A program made the translations under genes and the position numbers. The notes below the pieces were generated by a model, which worked only from the letters and a program-made list of their open reading frames with translations, searched no databases and was not told the origin of the DNA. A stretch of 64,000 bases of DNA, from NCBI GenBank assembly GCA_963770535.1, contig CAVYPZ010000003.1, positions 3,348,001 to 3,412,000 of the forward strand, in the 5' to 3' direction. Below are positions 36,017 through 44,264 of the stretch, piece by piece. The first letter of the stretch is position 1. Every line of letters begins with the position of its first letter. The stretch is from RYN-230 sp963770535 (GTDB lineage: Bacteria > Actinomycetota > Actinomycetes > Streptosporangiales > Streptosporangiaceae).

Positions 36017-37444
36017 CTAGCCCGCAGGAGTGTTCCTGGTCAGCGTGGCCACGCACTCCACGTGGTGCGTCATGGGGAACGCGTCGAACGCGCGGAGCGC
36101 GCCGAGTTCCCAGCCGGCCCCGGCGAACACCGCGATGTCGCGGGCCAGCGTGGCCGGGTCGCAGGACACGTAGGCGACCCGGCGCAGCGCGGTGCCCGGG
36201 CGCAGCAGCTGGTCCAGCACCGGGCGGGCCACGCCGGTCCGGGGCGGGTCGAGCACCGCCAGGCTGGCCTGGTCCCATTCGGCGTAACCGAGGACGTCGG
36301 CGGCGTCTCCCCGGTGGACCCGGGCCCAGGGGGTGTCCCGCAGGTTGTGCCGGGCATCGCGGACCGCGGCCGGGTCGGACTCGATGCCGATCACCGCCCC
36401 GGACGGCCCGACGCGGCGGCCAGCACGCCCGCGAACAGCCCGGCCCCGCAGTACAGGTCCAGCGCCACGTCACCGGGCCGCGGGGCGGAGCACATCCTGG
36501 ACCACGCCGGCCAGCACGTCCGCCGCGGCCGGATGCACCTGCCAGAACACGCCTGCGCTGGTCCGCCACGTCCGGCCGGCGGCTGCCCGGTGCAGGAACG
36601 GGCCGCCGCGCAGCGCGGTCAGCCCGCCGTTCCCCCCGTCCACCAGGACCGGCCCCTCCACCTGGGCGGCCCAGGAGTCCGGGACAGCCTCCCGGCCGCC
36701 AGCCTCCCGCCCGCCCGGGCCCGCCCCGGGCCCGCGGCCCGCCGGGCCCGGCCCGCACCCGGCCCGCACTCCGGCGCGCAGCCCGGCCCCCGGCCGGCGG
36801 CGGCGCGGCGCGCGCGCCGGGGTGACCACGACAGCCTGCTCACTCGGTGCCCGGCGAGGTCACCGCGGCGACCGACTCCGCCCCTGCCCAGCGGCGCCCG
36901 GTGATCCCGGTCTCGTTGACCAGGGGGTGCGCGATCGGGCAGGTCCCGATGTCGATGATCTCGTGGGAGCGGTGCTGGCGCAGGCCGGCCAGGCCGTCCG
37001 CGCGCACCGCGAAGCGGACCCGGGTCCGCCAGCCGAGGCCGTCCTCATCCCCCGGCAGCGGTTCCACCGTCACCTCGCGCTCCAGGCCCGCGATCCGCCG
37101 CAACTGCTGGGCGATGACCGAGGCCTTGAACCGGCGCTGCGCGGCCAGGCTGGCGTGCTGCCAGTCGCAGCCGCCGCAGCCGCCGGGGCGGGCGTGCGGG
37201 CACGGGGGCTCCACCCGGTCGGGCGAGGCCTCCAGGATCGTCGGTCGCCTCGGCCCGGGCGAACCTGGCCGTCTCCTCGGTCAGCCGGGCCAGCACCCGC
37301 TCGCCCGGGCAGCGTGTGCCGGACCAGGACGACCCGGCCCCCCGGCTCCCGGGCCACGCACCAGCCCCCCTGCGCCACCTCGCCGACCTCGAGCTCGACC
37401 AGTTGCCCGCCGGTCTGCCGGGCACGTTCCACGCGGCACCTCAT
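36017..37444 (-). CDS. TrmA/RlmD-family RNA (uracil-5-)methyltransferase, interrupted by about five frame breaks
   Basis: Stitching frames from the ATG at 37444 gives a TRAM-domain start (VELEVGEVAQGGWCVAREPGG...HTLPGERVLARLTEE), a four-cysteine segment CPHARPGGCGGCDWQHA, the SAM fold DVALDLYCGAGLFAGVLAAA...GIESDPAAVRDARHN, DPPRTG and the catalytic-cysteine loop VAYVSCDPATLARD. Frame changes are needed near 37313, 37222, 36842, 36470 and 36400, each by one base. The protein signature is intact between breaks, so assembly errors are more likely than decay. The family methylates U54 of tRNA or specific 23S rRNA uridines. The neighbouring CeoB/CeoC pair is the usual actinobacterial context. Confidence 0.8.
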
Positions 37445-37536
37445 GTTCAGTCGGGTCGAGTATCCCGACCGGCCGTCTCACCGACTCAGGACAGGGAATA
37501 CCGTTGGCGGGCACTGTACTCACGCAAGGGGCCGTC
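37445..37536. promoter_or_regulatory. Divergent promoter region, TrmA-like / ceoBC
   Basis: 92 bp between the two starts. AAGGGG before 37537 is the ceoB ribosome site. The region must contain both promoters, but hexamers are not obvious. Confidence 0.35.
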
Positions 37537-38218
37537 GTGCACATTGTGATCATGGGATGCGGGCAGGGTCGGATCCACCCTGGCCCACATCCTCGAGGAC
37601 CAAGGCCACTCGGTCGCAGTCATCGATCAGGACCGGGATGCGTTCCGCAAGCTGGGGTCGCCGTTCAAGGGCAAGAAGGTGACTGGCATCGGCTTCGACC
37701 AGAATGTCCTGATCGAGGCCGGTATCGAGCATGCGGACGCGTTCGCGGCGGTGAGCAGCGGCGACAACTCCAACGTGATCGCCGCCCGGGTCGCCCGGGA
37801 GTCGTTCGGGGTCAAGCGGGTCGCGGCGCGGATCTATGACCCGCGGCGTGCCGAGGTCTACCAGCGCCTCGGCATCCCGACCGTGGCGACGGTCCGGTGG
37901 ACCGCGGATCAGATGCTGCGCCGCCTGCTGCCGGAGGGCAGCGAGCCGCTGTGGCGGGATCCCACCGGCATGGTCGTGCTCGCCGAGGTGGCCTACGCCC
38001 CGGACTGGGTGGGTGAGAAGACCACCTCCCTGGAGGAGGCGGCCCGGGTCCGGGTCGGGTTCTTGTCCCGGCTCGGCGAGGTGGTGCTGCCCGGCCCGGG
38101 CACCGTCCTGCAGGAAGGCGATGTGCTGCACGTGATCGCGCTGGAGGAGGATCTGGAACGGATCTCGGCCGCGCTGTCCGCGCGGGCGCCCGGCGGTAAG
38201 GCCAAGGGAGGCCACTGA
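37537..38218 (+). CDS. ceoB: TrkA-type K+ uptake regulatory subunit CeoB, one-base insertion near the start
   Basis: GTG at 37537 (VHIVIMGCG). An extra C at about 37564 breaks the nucleotide-binding motif. Removing it gives GCGRVGSTLAHILEDQGHSVAVIDQDRDAF and then the open frame KLGSPFKGKKVTGIGFDQNVLIEAGIEHADAFAAVSSGDNSNVIAARVARESF to the stop at 38218. Rossmann RCK-N and RCK-C domains (ARVRVGFLSRLGEVVLPGPGTVLQEGDVLHVIAL) are complete, about 226 residues. The protein binds NAD(H)/nucleotides and controls K+ uptake through Trk/Ktr membrane subunits. The stop overlaps the next start (TGATG), so CeoB and CeoC are coupled. Confidence 0.9.
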
Positions 38219-38892
38219 TGCGCGTCGCGATCGCGGGAGCGGGAGCGGTGGGCCGCTCCGTCGCCGCGGAACTGCTCGACAACGGGCACGAGGTCCTGCT
38301 GATCGACAAGAACCCGCGGTCCATCGCGGTGGACAGCGTGCCGCGGGCCGAGTGGCTGCTCGCCGACGCGTGCGAGATCACCTCGCTGGACGAGGCATCC
38401 CTGGAACGGTGCAACGTGGTTATCGCGGCGACCGGCGACGACAAGGCCAACCTGGTCATCTCGCTGCTGGCCAAGACCGAGTACGGGGTCCCGCGGGTGG
38501 TCGCGCGGATCAATCACCCGAACAACGAGTGGCTGTTCAACGAGTCGTGGGGGGTGGACGTCGCCGTGTCCACCCCGAGGATCATGTCGGCCCTGGTCGA
38601 AGAGGCGGTCAGCGTCGGGGACCTGGTCCGCCTGATGACGTTCCGGCAGAGCGACGCCACCCTGGTGGAGCTCACGATGCCGGACGGGGCGCCGCTGGTC
38701 GGCCAGCGGATCGGGGATATCGGCTGGCCCGCCGACACCGCACTCGTCGCGATCCTCCGGGACGGCCGCGTGCTCGTCCCGGCCAAGGATGACCCGCTGG
38801 AGACCGGCGACGAGCTGCTGTTCGTGACGAGCGAGGACGTGGAAGACGAGCTGGCCACGCTGCTGTCCGGCGGGCACCGGGACATGGCCTGA
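38218..38892 (+). CDS. ceoC: TrkA-type K+ uptake regulatory subunit CeoC
   Basis: 224 residues, second member of the pair. The N-terminal RCK domain begins VAIAGAGAVGRSVAAELLDNGHEVLLIDKN, with a perfect G-x-G-x-x-G. CNVVIAATGDDKANLVISLLAKTEYGVPRVVARINHPNNEWLFNESWGVDVAVSTPRI follows. The C-terminal RCK-C domain is VELTMPDGAPLVGQRIGDIGWPADTALVAILRDGRVLVPAKDDPLETGDELLFV. Predicted cytosolic partner of CeoB. I see no TrkH/KtrB membrane subunit in the window. Note that the K+ channel at 30.8-31.7 kb has its own RCK domain. Confidence 0.93.
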   Translation: MRVAIAGAGAVGRSVAAELLDNGHEVLLIDKNPRSIAVDSVPRAEWLLADACEITSLDEASLERCNVVIAATGDDKANLVISLLAKTEYGVPRVVARINHPNNEWLFNESWGVDVAVSTPRIMSALVEEAVSVGDLVRLMTFRQSDATLVELTMPDGAPLVGQRIGDIGWPADTALVAILRDGRVLVPAKDDPLETGDELLFVTSEDVEDELATLLSGGHRDMA

Positions 38893-38908
38893 CGCGCGGC
38901 CAGCCGGT

Positions 38909-39706
38909 TTACCGGGTTTCGGTGATCTCCGGGCCGCGCTCGAAGGGGTTCAGCGGCTCGGCGAACCGCTCGTCCTCCCCGGCCGCGGCCATCTGCTCCT
39001 CCATGGCCTTGCGGGCCTCCTCCGGAAGAGTGATCTCCAGGAGGTCGCGCGGCGGCGCCGGGTGGTCACCGCGGACGACGACCAGGCCGGCGAAGATCTC
39101 CTCGAACGGGGCCGCCGCCGCGGGCTGCTCCGCGGCGGGCCCGGTGATCACTCCGCGCAGGAACCAGCGCGGGCCGTCCACGCCCAGGAAGCGGATCGGC
39201 TGGAGCCCCAGCTGCGGCTCCTCCCCCGGCACCCGGACGTGCAGTTCCGGGCCGAACGGGCCTTCCGCCTCCGCAGCCTGGCCGCCTGCCTCGCCGACCG
39301 CGACGGCGATCTCCTGCCGTACGTCGTCCCACAGGCCATCGGTCTTGGGCGCGGCGAACGCCTGGACCTGCAGCGAGCTGTCGCCCTGCACCACCGCGAC
39401 CAGCGGGCCCTGATCGTCGGCGATGTTGAGCTGGATCTCGAACCCGTCCGCCACCGGAATCTGGAGGCTGCCGAAGTCGACCCGGTTGAGCGGCGGGATC
39501 TCGTCCGCCGCGTCCCACGGCCCCCAGGCGGGCTCGCCCGCCGCGGCAGGAGCGGCGGCCGCCTGGCCCTCGTCCTCACCGTCTTCCGCACCGTCCCGGG
39601 ATTCCTCGTCCCAGGTCTCCTCGTCCTGCAGCCCGGAATCCTCGCTGACGTCGTCCCCGACGACCTCTGGCTCGGCTGCTTCCTCGCGGCGACGCCGACG
39701 GAACAC
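38909..39706 (-). CDS. DUF3710 protein
   Basis: 265 residues from a GTG with AGGGAG upstream. An Arg-rich start (MFRRRRREEAAEPEV) and an acidic low-complexity region to about residue 60 precede the conserved domain: WDAADEIPPLNRVDFGSLQIPVADGFEIQLNI, LVAVVQGDSSLQVQAFAAPKTDGLWDDVRQEIAVAVGEAGG, GLQPIRFLGVDGPRWFLRGVITGPAA and FEEIFAGLVVVRGDHPAPPRDLLEITLPEEA. This is the DUF3710 family, which sits beside dut and ceoBC in many actinobacteria, including mycobacteria. Its function is unknown. It converges on ceoC, with a 16-bp gap between the stops. Confidence 0.9.
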   Translation of the reverse strand: MFRRRRREEAAEPEVVGDDVSEDSGLQDEETWDEESRDGAEDGEDEGQAAAAPAAAGEPAWGPWDAADEIPPLNRVDFGSLQIPVADGFEIQLNIADDQGPLVAVVQGDSSLQVQAFAAPKTDGLWDDVRQEIAVAVGEAGGQAAEAEGPFGPELHVRVPGEEPQLGLQPIRFLGVDGPRWFLRGVITGPAAEQPAAAAPFEEIFAGLVVVRGDHPAPPRDLLEITLPEEARKAMEEQMAAAGEDERFAEPLNPFERGPEITETR

Positions 39707-39760
39707 TGTCTTCTCCCTGCTCTTTGCCTGGTCTCCGGGCGACTGCGGCGCGGGGATGGC

Positions 39761-40246
39761 CTAGGCCGGTGCCTGCCCGCCGGCGTGCCCGCCGGTGGAC
39801 CCGAAGCCGCCCTCGCCCCGCGCCGACCCCGGCAGGATGTCCACCTCGTGGAACACCGGGCGGGCCACGCGCTGGACGACGAGCTGCGCGATCCGGTCGC
39901 CGCGCTGGAACTTGACGGCCGCAGCCGCGTCGGTGTTGAGCAGCGTCACCCTGATCTCGCCACGGTACCCCGCGTCCACGGTTCCTGGCGCATTCACGAT
40001 CGTGACCCCGTGCTTCGCGGCCAGGCCCGAGCGCGGATGCACGAACGCGGCGTACCCGTCCGGCAGCGCGATAGCCAGCCCGGTCGGCACCACCGCCCGC
40101 TCACCGGGCGCCAGTTCCACGTCCACGGCGGTGACCAGGTCCGTGCCGGCATCCCCGGGATGCGACCGGGAGGGCAGCGGCAGGCCCGGATCGAGCCGCC
40201 TGATGAGCACGTCCACCGGGTCCGTGCCCGGGATCACCGCTGCCAT
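39761..40246 (-). CDS. dut: Deoxyuridine 5'-triphosphate nucleotidohydrolase (dUTPase)
   Basis: 161 residues, trimeric-dUTPase size. All five motifs are visible: HPGDAGTDLVTAVD (motif 1), HPRSGLAAKHGV (motif 2), VNAPGTVDAGYRGE (motif 3, catalytic Asp), RGDRIAQLVVQ (motif 4) and the C-terminal RGEGGFGSTGGHAGG arm that closes over the substrate (motif 5). It hydrolyses dUTP to dUMP and pyrophosphate, supplying thymidylate synthesis and keeping uracil out of DNA. It is immediately upstream of the DUF3710 gene (54 bp) and probably co-transcribed. Position and synteny agree with the mycobacterial dut locus. Confidence 0.97.
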   Translation of the reverse strand: MAAVIPGTDPVDVLIRRLDPGLPLPSRSHPGDAGTDLVTAVDVELAPGERAVVPTGLAIALPDGYAAFVHPRSGLAAKHGVTIVNAPGTVDAGYRGEIRVTLLNTDAAAAVKFQRGDRIAQLVVQRVARPVFHEVDILPGSARGEGGFGSTGGHAGGQAPA

Positions 40247-40254
40247 GCCTCACC

Positions 40255-40334
40255 CCCGGTGGCCCGATGGCCGGTGCCTCGATGGCCGGTGCCTTCGCGA
40301 CGGGTGCCCTGATGACCCGTGTGCCGATGCCCGC
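40255..40334. repeat. Degenerate cgatggccggtgc repeats in the AI-2E / dut spacer
   Basis: Several degenerate copies of a unit like cgatggccggtgc or gatgacccgtg lie between the stop of the AI-2E transporter gene and the dut start. They are too diverged for an exact copy count. Confidence 0.5.
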
Positions 40335-41651
40335 TCACTCCCGTGACCCTACCGCCGTCCGGCTGCCCCGCAGGTACGGAGCGGCCCGGGTCAGGGCCGC
40401 CGCGGTCGGGACGGCCACGATCGCGCCCGGTATGCCCGCCACCACCCCGCCGATGGCCAGCACCAGGATGATGGCCAGCGGGTGCAGCCGGACCATCCGC
40501 CCGACCACCAGCGGCTGCAGGAGGTGGCTCTCCAGCTGGTTCTCCAGGATGAAGATGACCACCAGCACGACCGCCGCGATCCAGCCCCTGGTGCCGAGGG
40601 TGACGGCGACGGCCAGCGCCCCGGCGACCAGGATGCCGACCAGCGGGACAAACGCGGCCAGGAAGACCAGGATCACCAGCGGGACCAGCAGGGGCACGCC
40701 AAGCACCCACAGCGAGAACCCGATGACCACGGCGTGGATGGCCGCGACCGCTATCGTGCCGCGCACGTAGTACACCAGGGCCTGCCAGGCAGCCGTGCCG
40801 GCCAGGTGGATCCGTGTGCGGCTATCGGGGCCGAGGAACCCGGTCAGCCAGCCCCAGATCCGCTCCCCGTCCTTGAGCAGGAAGAACGTCACGAACAGCA
40901 TCAGCACCAGCCCGGCCAGGATCTCCAGGAAGATCTTGCCCCCGGACACCACGGTGCCGGCGACCAGCGACTGGTGGTGCTGCAGGTACTTCAGCGCCCG
41001 GTTGGACAGGCTCTGCAGGCCTGCGTGCCGGACGTGGAACGGCGGCCCGGCCAGGGACGTCTGCAGCGTGGTCACGGTGTGCCGGAGCTCGCTGACCAGC
41101 TGAGGGTAGTTGGCCGTGGTGCGCGTCACGGCCAGGGTGCCCGCCCCGGCCAGGATGGCCACCGCGATCAGCAGCGTGCACCAGGTGGCGGCCAGCGCGG
41201 GCAGGCCGAGCCGCCGGAACCGGGACAGCACGGGCTGGAGCAGCGCGGTGAGCAGCAGGGCCGCCACGCACGGCAGCACCACCAGGCGGAGCACGCTGGC
41301 CACCCGGAACGCCAGGTAGATGAGGATTCCGATGAGCAGCAGCCGCCATGACCAGCCCGCGGCCCGCTGCAGCCAGTAGGGCACCCCGGCGCGATCGGCG
41401 GGCACCTGGGTCGCGGGGCCCGGCCCGTCCGCGTCCGCCGGCCCGGCGGCACCCTCGGGCATGGCGGAGGCGGCCGGCGCCAGGTTGTCGCTGCGGCCGT
41501 GGTCTTCCTGGTTTTCCTGCTTGCCCGCCACCGGCTGGCCGGCCCCCTCGCCTGCCTGCGTGATGTCGCCCGTACCGCTCTCCGGCGGGCCGGGATCCGC
41601 GGCCGGCCCTGCCCCCGAGCGAAGACCGTGCCGCATGCGTCGCCCAATCAT
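40335..41651 (-). CDS. AI-2E / PerM family transporter-like membrane protein
   Basis: 438 residues. A hydrophilic, disordered leader of about 95 residues precedes the first helix (WSWRLLLIGILIYLAFRVASVLRLVVLPCVAALLLTALLQPV). The family-specific segments are GGKIFLEILAGLVLMLFVTFFLLKDGERIWGWL, ALVYYVRGTIAVAAIHAVVIGFSLWVLGVPLLVPLVILVFLAAFVPLVG and ESHLLQPLVVGRMVRLHPLAIILVLAIGGVVAGIPGAIVAVP. Members include the AI-2 exporter TqsA and PerM, and most actinobacterial homologues have unknown substrates. The gene diverges from DUF3093 with only 29 bp between start codons, so promoters must overlap the coding ends or transcripts may be leaderless. Confidence 0.92.
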   Translation of the reverse strand: MIGRRMRHGLRSGAGPAADPGPPESGTGDITQAGEGAGQPVAGKQENQEDHGRSDNLAPAASAMPEGAAGPADADGPGPATQVPADRAGVPYWLQRAAGWSWRLLLIGILIYLAFRVASVLRLVVLPCVAALLLTALLQPVLSRFRRLGLPALAATWCTLLIAVAILAGAGTLAVTRTTANYPQLVSELRHTVTTLQTSLAGPPFHVRHAGLQSLSNRALKYLQHHQSLVAGTVVSGGKIFLEILAGLVLMLFVTFFLLKDGERIWGWLTGFLGPDSRTRIHLAGTAAWQALVYYVRGTIAVAAIHAVVIGFSLWVLGVPLLVPLVILVFLAAFVPLVGILVAGALAVAVTLGTRGWIAAVVLVVIFILENQLESHLLQPLVVGRMVRLHPLAIILVLAIGGVVAGIPGAIVAVPTAAALTRAAPYLRGSRTAVGSRE

Positions 41652-41680
41652 GGCTTCATGTAACCAACTACGGTGGACCC

Positions 41681-42157
41681 ATGCGTGTTTACCACGAACG
41701 CCTGCGTGTCCCGGTCAGCTGGTGGGTTCTCGGGATGATTTCGGTCCTCATGCTGGGCGCGGGGTTCCTGGCCGGATTCGACTGGGAGCCCGCGCTGGCC
41801 GTGTACGGGATCCTCACCGCGGGCCTGGCCGCCATCCTGCTCGGCTGGGGCAGGCTGCGCACCGAGGTGGCCGGGGGCGAGCTGCGGGTGGGCCGGGACC
41901 GGCTGCCGCTGGCCGTGGCGGGCGACGTGACCGCGCTGGACAAGGAGCAGACCCGGGCGCTGCGCGGGCCCCGGGCCGACCCGGCGGCGTACCTGATGGC
42001 CCGGCCCTACCTGCCCCGGTCGGTCTACATCGCCGTCGACGGGACCGCCGGGCACGGGCCGTACTGGCTGATCGGCACCCGCCGGCCGGAGGAACTGGCC
42101 GCCGCGATCGAGGCTGCGCGTCCCGCTGCGCGGGCGGGCGGCACTCCCGTGGGATGA
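41681..42157 (+). CDS. DUF3093 membrane protein
   Basis: 158 residues. It begins MRVYHERLRVPVSWWVLGMISVLMLGAGFLAGFDWEPALAVYGILTAGLAAILLGW, giving two helices. A cytoplasmic beta-rich part follows: RTEVAGGELRVGRDRLPLAVAGDVTALDKEQTRALRGPRADPAAYLMARPYLPRSVYIAVDG. PYWLIGTRRPEELAAAI lies near the end. This is the DUF3093 family, always near dut in actinobacteria. Its function is unknown. The neighbourhood order DUF3710-dut-(AI-2E)-DUF3093 supports vertical inheritance of the block. Confidence 0.92.
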   Translation: MRVYHERLRVPVSWWVLGMISVLMLGAGFLAGFDWEPALAVYGILTAGLAAILLGWGRLRTEVAGGELRVGRDRLPLAVAGDVTALDKEQTRALRGPRADPAAYLMARPYLPRSVYIAVDGTAGHGPYWLIGTRRPEELAAAIEAARPAARAGGTPVG

Positions 42158-42225
42158 TCAGCACGCAGCAGCCGGCGCGCCACGCGGGACCACGGCGCGG
42201 CCCGGCGGGTATCAGGGAGGAATGC

Positions 42226-42498
42226 ATGGCAGACAAGCGCGGGGACGGCGCCAGCAAGGCGCTGACCACGGTAGCGGCCCTGGGGGCAGCATTCGTTGCC
42301 CGCAAGGTGGCCACAGTGGCCTGGACCAAGGTCACCGGCCACGAGCCGCCGGCCGACCCCGAGGATCCCGCGGTGGGGATGGCCGAGGCGCTCGGCTGGG
42401 CCATCGCCATGGGCGTGGTCGTCGGCGCGGTCCGGGTGCTCGCCATCCGGGCGGCGACCAGCCGGGCCCGGCACAGCGCCGAGGGCCCGGCCCAGTAG
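42226..42498 (+). CDS. DUF4235 small membrane protein
   Basis: 90 residues from the ATG at 42226, set by GGGAGGAATGC upstream. The sequence MADKRGDGASKALTTVAALGAAFVARKVATVAWTKVTGHEPPADPEDPAVGMAEALGWAIAMGVVVGAVRVLAIRAA shows two helices separated by the conserved W-x-x-x-T-G-x-x-P-P loop of DUF4235. These proteins are common in actinobacteria and have no assigned function. It follows DUF3093 with a 68-bp gap on the same strand. Confidence 0.9.
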   Translation: MADKRGDGASKALTTVAALGAAFVARKVATVAWTKVTGHEPPADPEDPAVGMAEALGWAIAMGVVVGAVRVLAIRAATSRARHSAEGPAQ

Positions 42499-42682
42499 CC
42501 GGGCCGCCCGGGCTGGCACGTTCGCGCTGGTCCCCGGCGTGATCCGGTGTTCCGGCGGGCCCTGCGCGGCGGCCAGCACGGCCGCCCGGGCCTGCCCTTC
42601 CCCGGGCCTGCCCCGATCGGGGCATCCAGGCGGTTAGCCGCCGATGTCCGGGCAGGTCCGGTGGCGTGCCAGACTCTGTGCC

Positions 42683-43459
42683 GTGTCTGCACCTGACCGC
42701 TCCCGCCTGTCCTTCAAGCTCAGTTACGCGCTGCGGAATCCTGGCCGGGTCCTCCCTTACGCACGGCGGCGCAGCCGGGACGCGCTGATCGGCATGAAAG
42801 CCTCCGATCACATCAGCTACTACCGGGCGGTCATGAAGGCCAATACCGCCCGCAACCCCGAGGCCGCCGTGGGCAGCATGACCCACGACTCGTGGCTCAA
42901 GGTGGGCCAGCTGCAGTACGACTACCTGCTCAAGGCCGGGCTGCAGCCGGGCGACCGGATGCTCGAGATCGGTTGCGGCGACCTGCGCGGGGGACGGCTG
43001 TTCATCGCCTATCTCAACCCCGGCAACTACTACGGGATCGACATCTCCCCGGACATCCTGCTGGCCGCGCAGGAGACCATCGCCCGGGACGACCTCCAGG
43101 CCAAGCTCCCCCATCTGGAGCTGGTCGATGACCTGAAGTTCCGGTTCCTGCCGCCGGAGCGGTTCACGGTGGTGCATGCGCACAGCGTGTTCAGCCACTC
43201 GCCGATCGAGGTGATCGACGAGTGCCTGGCCAACGTGGGCCGGATCATGAGGCCCGAGGGTGTCTTCGACTTCACGTTCTGCCGGACCGGGGGTGCCGAG
43301 CACCAGGTGCTGCGGGAGGACTTCTATTACCGGGCCGAGACCCTGCTCGCGCTGGCTGACGCCCGGGGACTCGACGCGGAACTGCTGGAGGACTGGGAGG
43401 ATCTGCCGCACCCCCAGTCCAAGATCCGGGTGATGCGCCGGCCCGGCCGCCGCTACTGA
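42683..43459 (+). CDS. Class I SAM-dependent methyltransferase
   Basis: About 258 residues. The GTG at 42683 (VSAPDRSRLSFKLSYALRNPGR) looks like the natural start, though an upstream in-frame start at 42644 is possible. The SAM motif I is GDRMLEIGCGDLRGGRLFIAYLNPGNYYGIDISPDILLAAQE. Then come RFTVVHAHSVFSHSPIEVIDECLANVGRIMRPEGVFDFTFCRTG (motifs II-III) and DFYYRAETLLALADARGLDAELLEDWEDLPHPQSKI. This matches small-molecule or glycan methyltransferases with an N-terminal helical cap. The substrate is not predictable. No biosynthetic cluster surrounds it. Confidence 0.88.
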   Translation: MSAPDRSRLSFKLSYALRNPGRVLPYARRRSRDALIGMKASDHISYYRAVMKANTARNPEAAVGSMTHDSWLKVGQLQYDYLLKAGLQPGDRMLEIGCGDLRGGRLFIAYLNPGNYYGIDISPDILLAAQETIARDDLQAKLPHLELVDDLKFRFLPPERFTVVHAHSVFSHSPIEVIDECLANVGRIMRPEGVFDFTFCRTGGAEHQVLREDFYYRAETLLALADARGLDAELLEDWEDLPHPQSKIRVMRRPGRRY

Positions 43460-43551
43460 ACCGCTGGTTCCGGGCCGCTGCTGCCGGCCGCTGCTGCCGG
43501 GCGCTTCCTGCCGGGCCGCGGGCGGGGCGGGCGCCGGGGGGTGCGCGGCGC

Positions 43552-43575
43552 GACAAGACGATATATCTTGTTCGC
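43552..43575 (+). promoter_or_regulatory. Promoter/operator with GATATATC palindrome before the DUF1707 gene
   Basis: The sequence acaagacgatatatcttgt is an imperfect inverted repeat (ACAAGA facing TCTTGT) around GATATATC. The TATATC is 8-13 nt upstream of the GTG, as expected of a -10 element giving a leaderless transcript. The symmetry could equally be a PadR-like operator. Confidence 0.5.
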
Positions 43576-44241
43576 GTGGACAGCTCATCGCCAGAAATTC
43601 CTTCCGCAACGAAAACCGTCCCGGGCGGGCCGGGTAGCGACACGGGCCCGGCCGTCCCGGCTCAGCATCCCGGCGGGAGCCCGGCCATCCGGGCGTCGGA
43701 TCGCGAGCGGGATGCGGCGACCCACCGGCTCCAGGAGGCGTTCGCCGAAGGCCGCCTCGATGACGCCGAGTTCGACCAGCGGATGCGCGGCGCCCTGTCC
43801 GCCCGGACCCGGGCCGACCTGGACGGGCTGATGGCCGACCTGCCCGCGGCCAGCCCGGCGGTGAGCGGGCCGGCCGTGGCCGGCGCCGTCCCGGGCCGCG
43901 CGCCGGGACGGCTGGCGGTCGCCTTCAAGGGCTCGGTGCGCCGGTCCGGCCGCTGGCGGGTTCCCGACCGCTACACCGCCGTGGTGTACAAGGGCGGCGG
44001 GTGGCTGGACCTGCGGGCCGCCGAGCTGACCGGGCCGGTTACCACGCTGCTGGCGGTGGCCTACAAGTCGCGGATCACGATCCTGGTGCCCCCCGGGGTC
44101 CGGGTCGAGGCGGGCGGGTTCGGCGCCGACACGGACACTGACCCGGCGGCCGTGGTGCCCGCGGACGCGCCGGTCCTGCACGTGCGGGGCTTCACCTACA
44201 AGGGCACGGTCGAGGTCCGCAGCCGGCCGCCCGGGGACTGA
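43576..44241 (+). CDS. DUF1707 (SHOCT-like) domain protein
   Basis: 221 residues from the GTG at 43576. A disordered leader is followed by the DUF1707 domain IRASDRERDAATHRLQEAFAEGRLDDAEFDQRMRGALSARTRADLDGLMADLP (residues about 37-90), which in actinobacteria is the most common form of this helical module. After a linker comes a C-terminal beta-domain (FKGSVRRSGRWRVPDRYTAVVYKGGGWLDLRAAELTGPVTTLLAVAYKSRITILVPPGVRVEAGGFG), similar to the LiaF/cell-wall-active antibiotic response C-terminal domain. That suggests an envelope-stress adaptor role. There is no membrane helix. The protein has no Shine-Dalgarno sequence and may be translated from a leaderless mRNA. Confidence 0.85.
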   Translation: MDSSSPEIPSATKTVPGGPGSDTGPAVPAQHPGGSPAIRASDRERDAATHRLQEAFAEGRLDDAEFDQRMRGALSARTRADLDGLMADLPAASPAVSGPAVAGAVPGRAPGRLAVAFKGSVRRSGRWRVPDRYTAVVYKGGGWLDLRAAELTGPVTTLLAVAYKSRITILVPPGVRVEAGGFGADTDTDPAAVVPADAPVLHVRGFTYKGTVEVRSRPPGD

Positions 44242-44264
44242 CCACCCCGGGACGGGCCGGCCGG

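Noticed and set aside
34443..36020. Sigma factor fused to a membrane protein as a new architecture
   Set aside because: Shifting one base near 34911 gives the natural sigma ending with ATGA overlap, so the fusion is an indel artefact in all likelihood.
37548..37560. Third copy of the GTGATCATGGG element
   Set aside because: It matches the start of the 15.2-kb palindrome by chance but encodes the conserved VIMG of CeoB and has no inverted partner.
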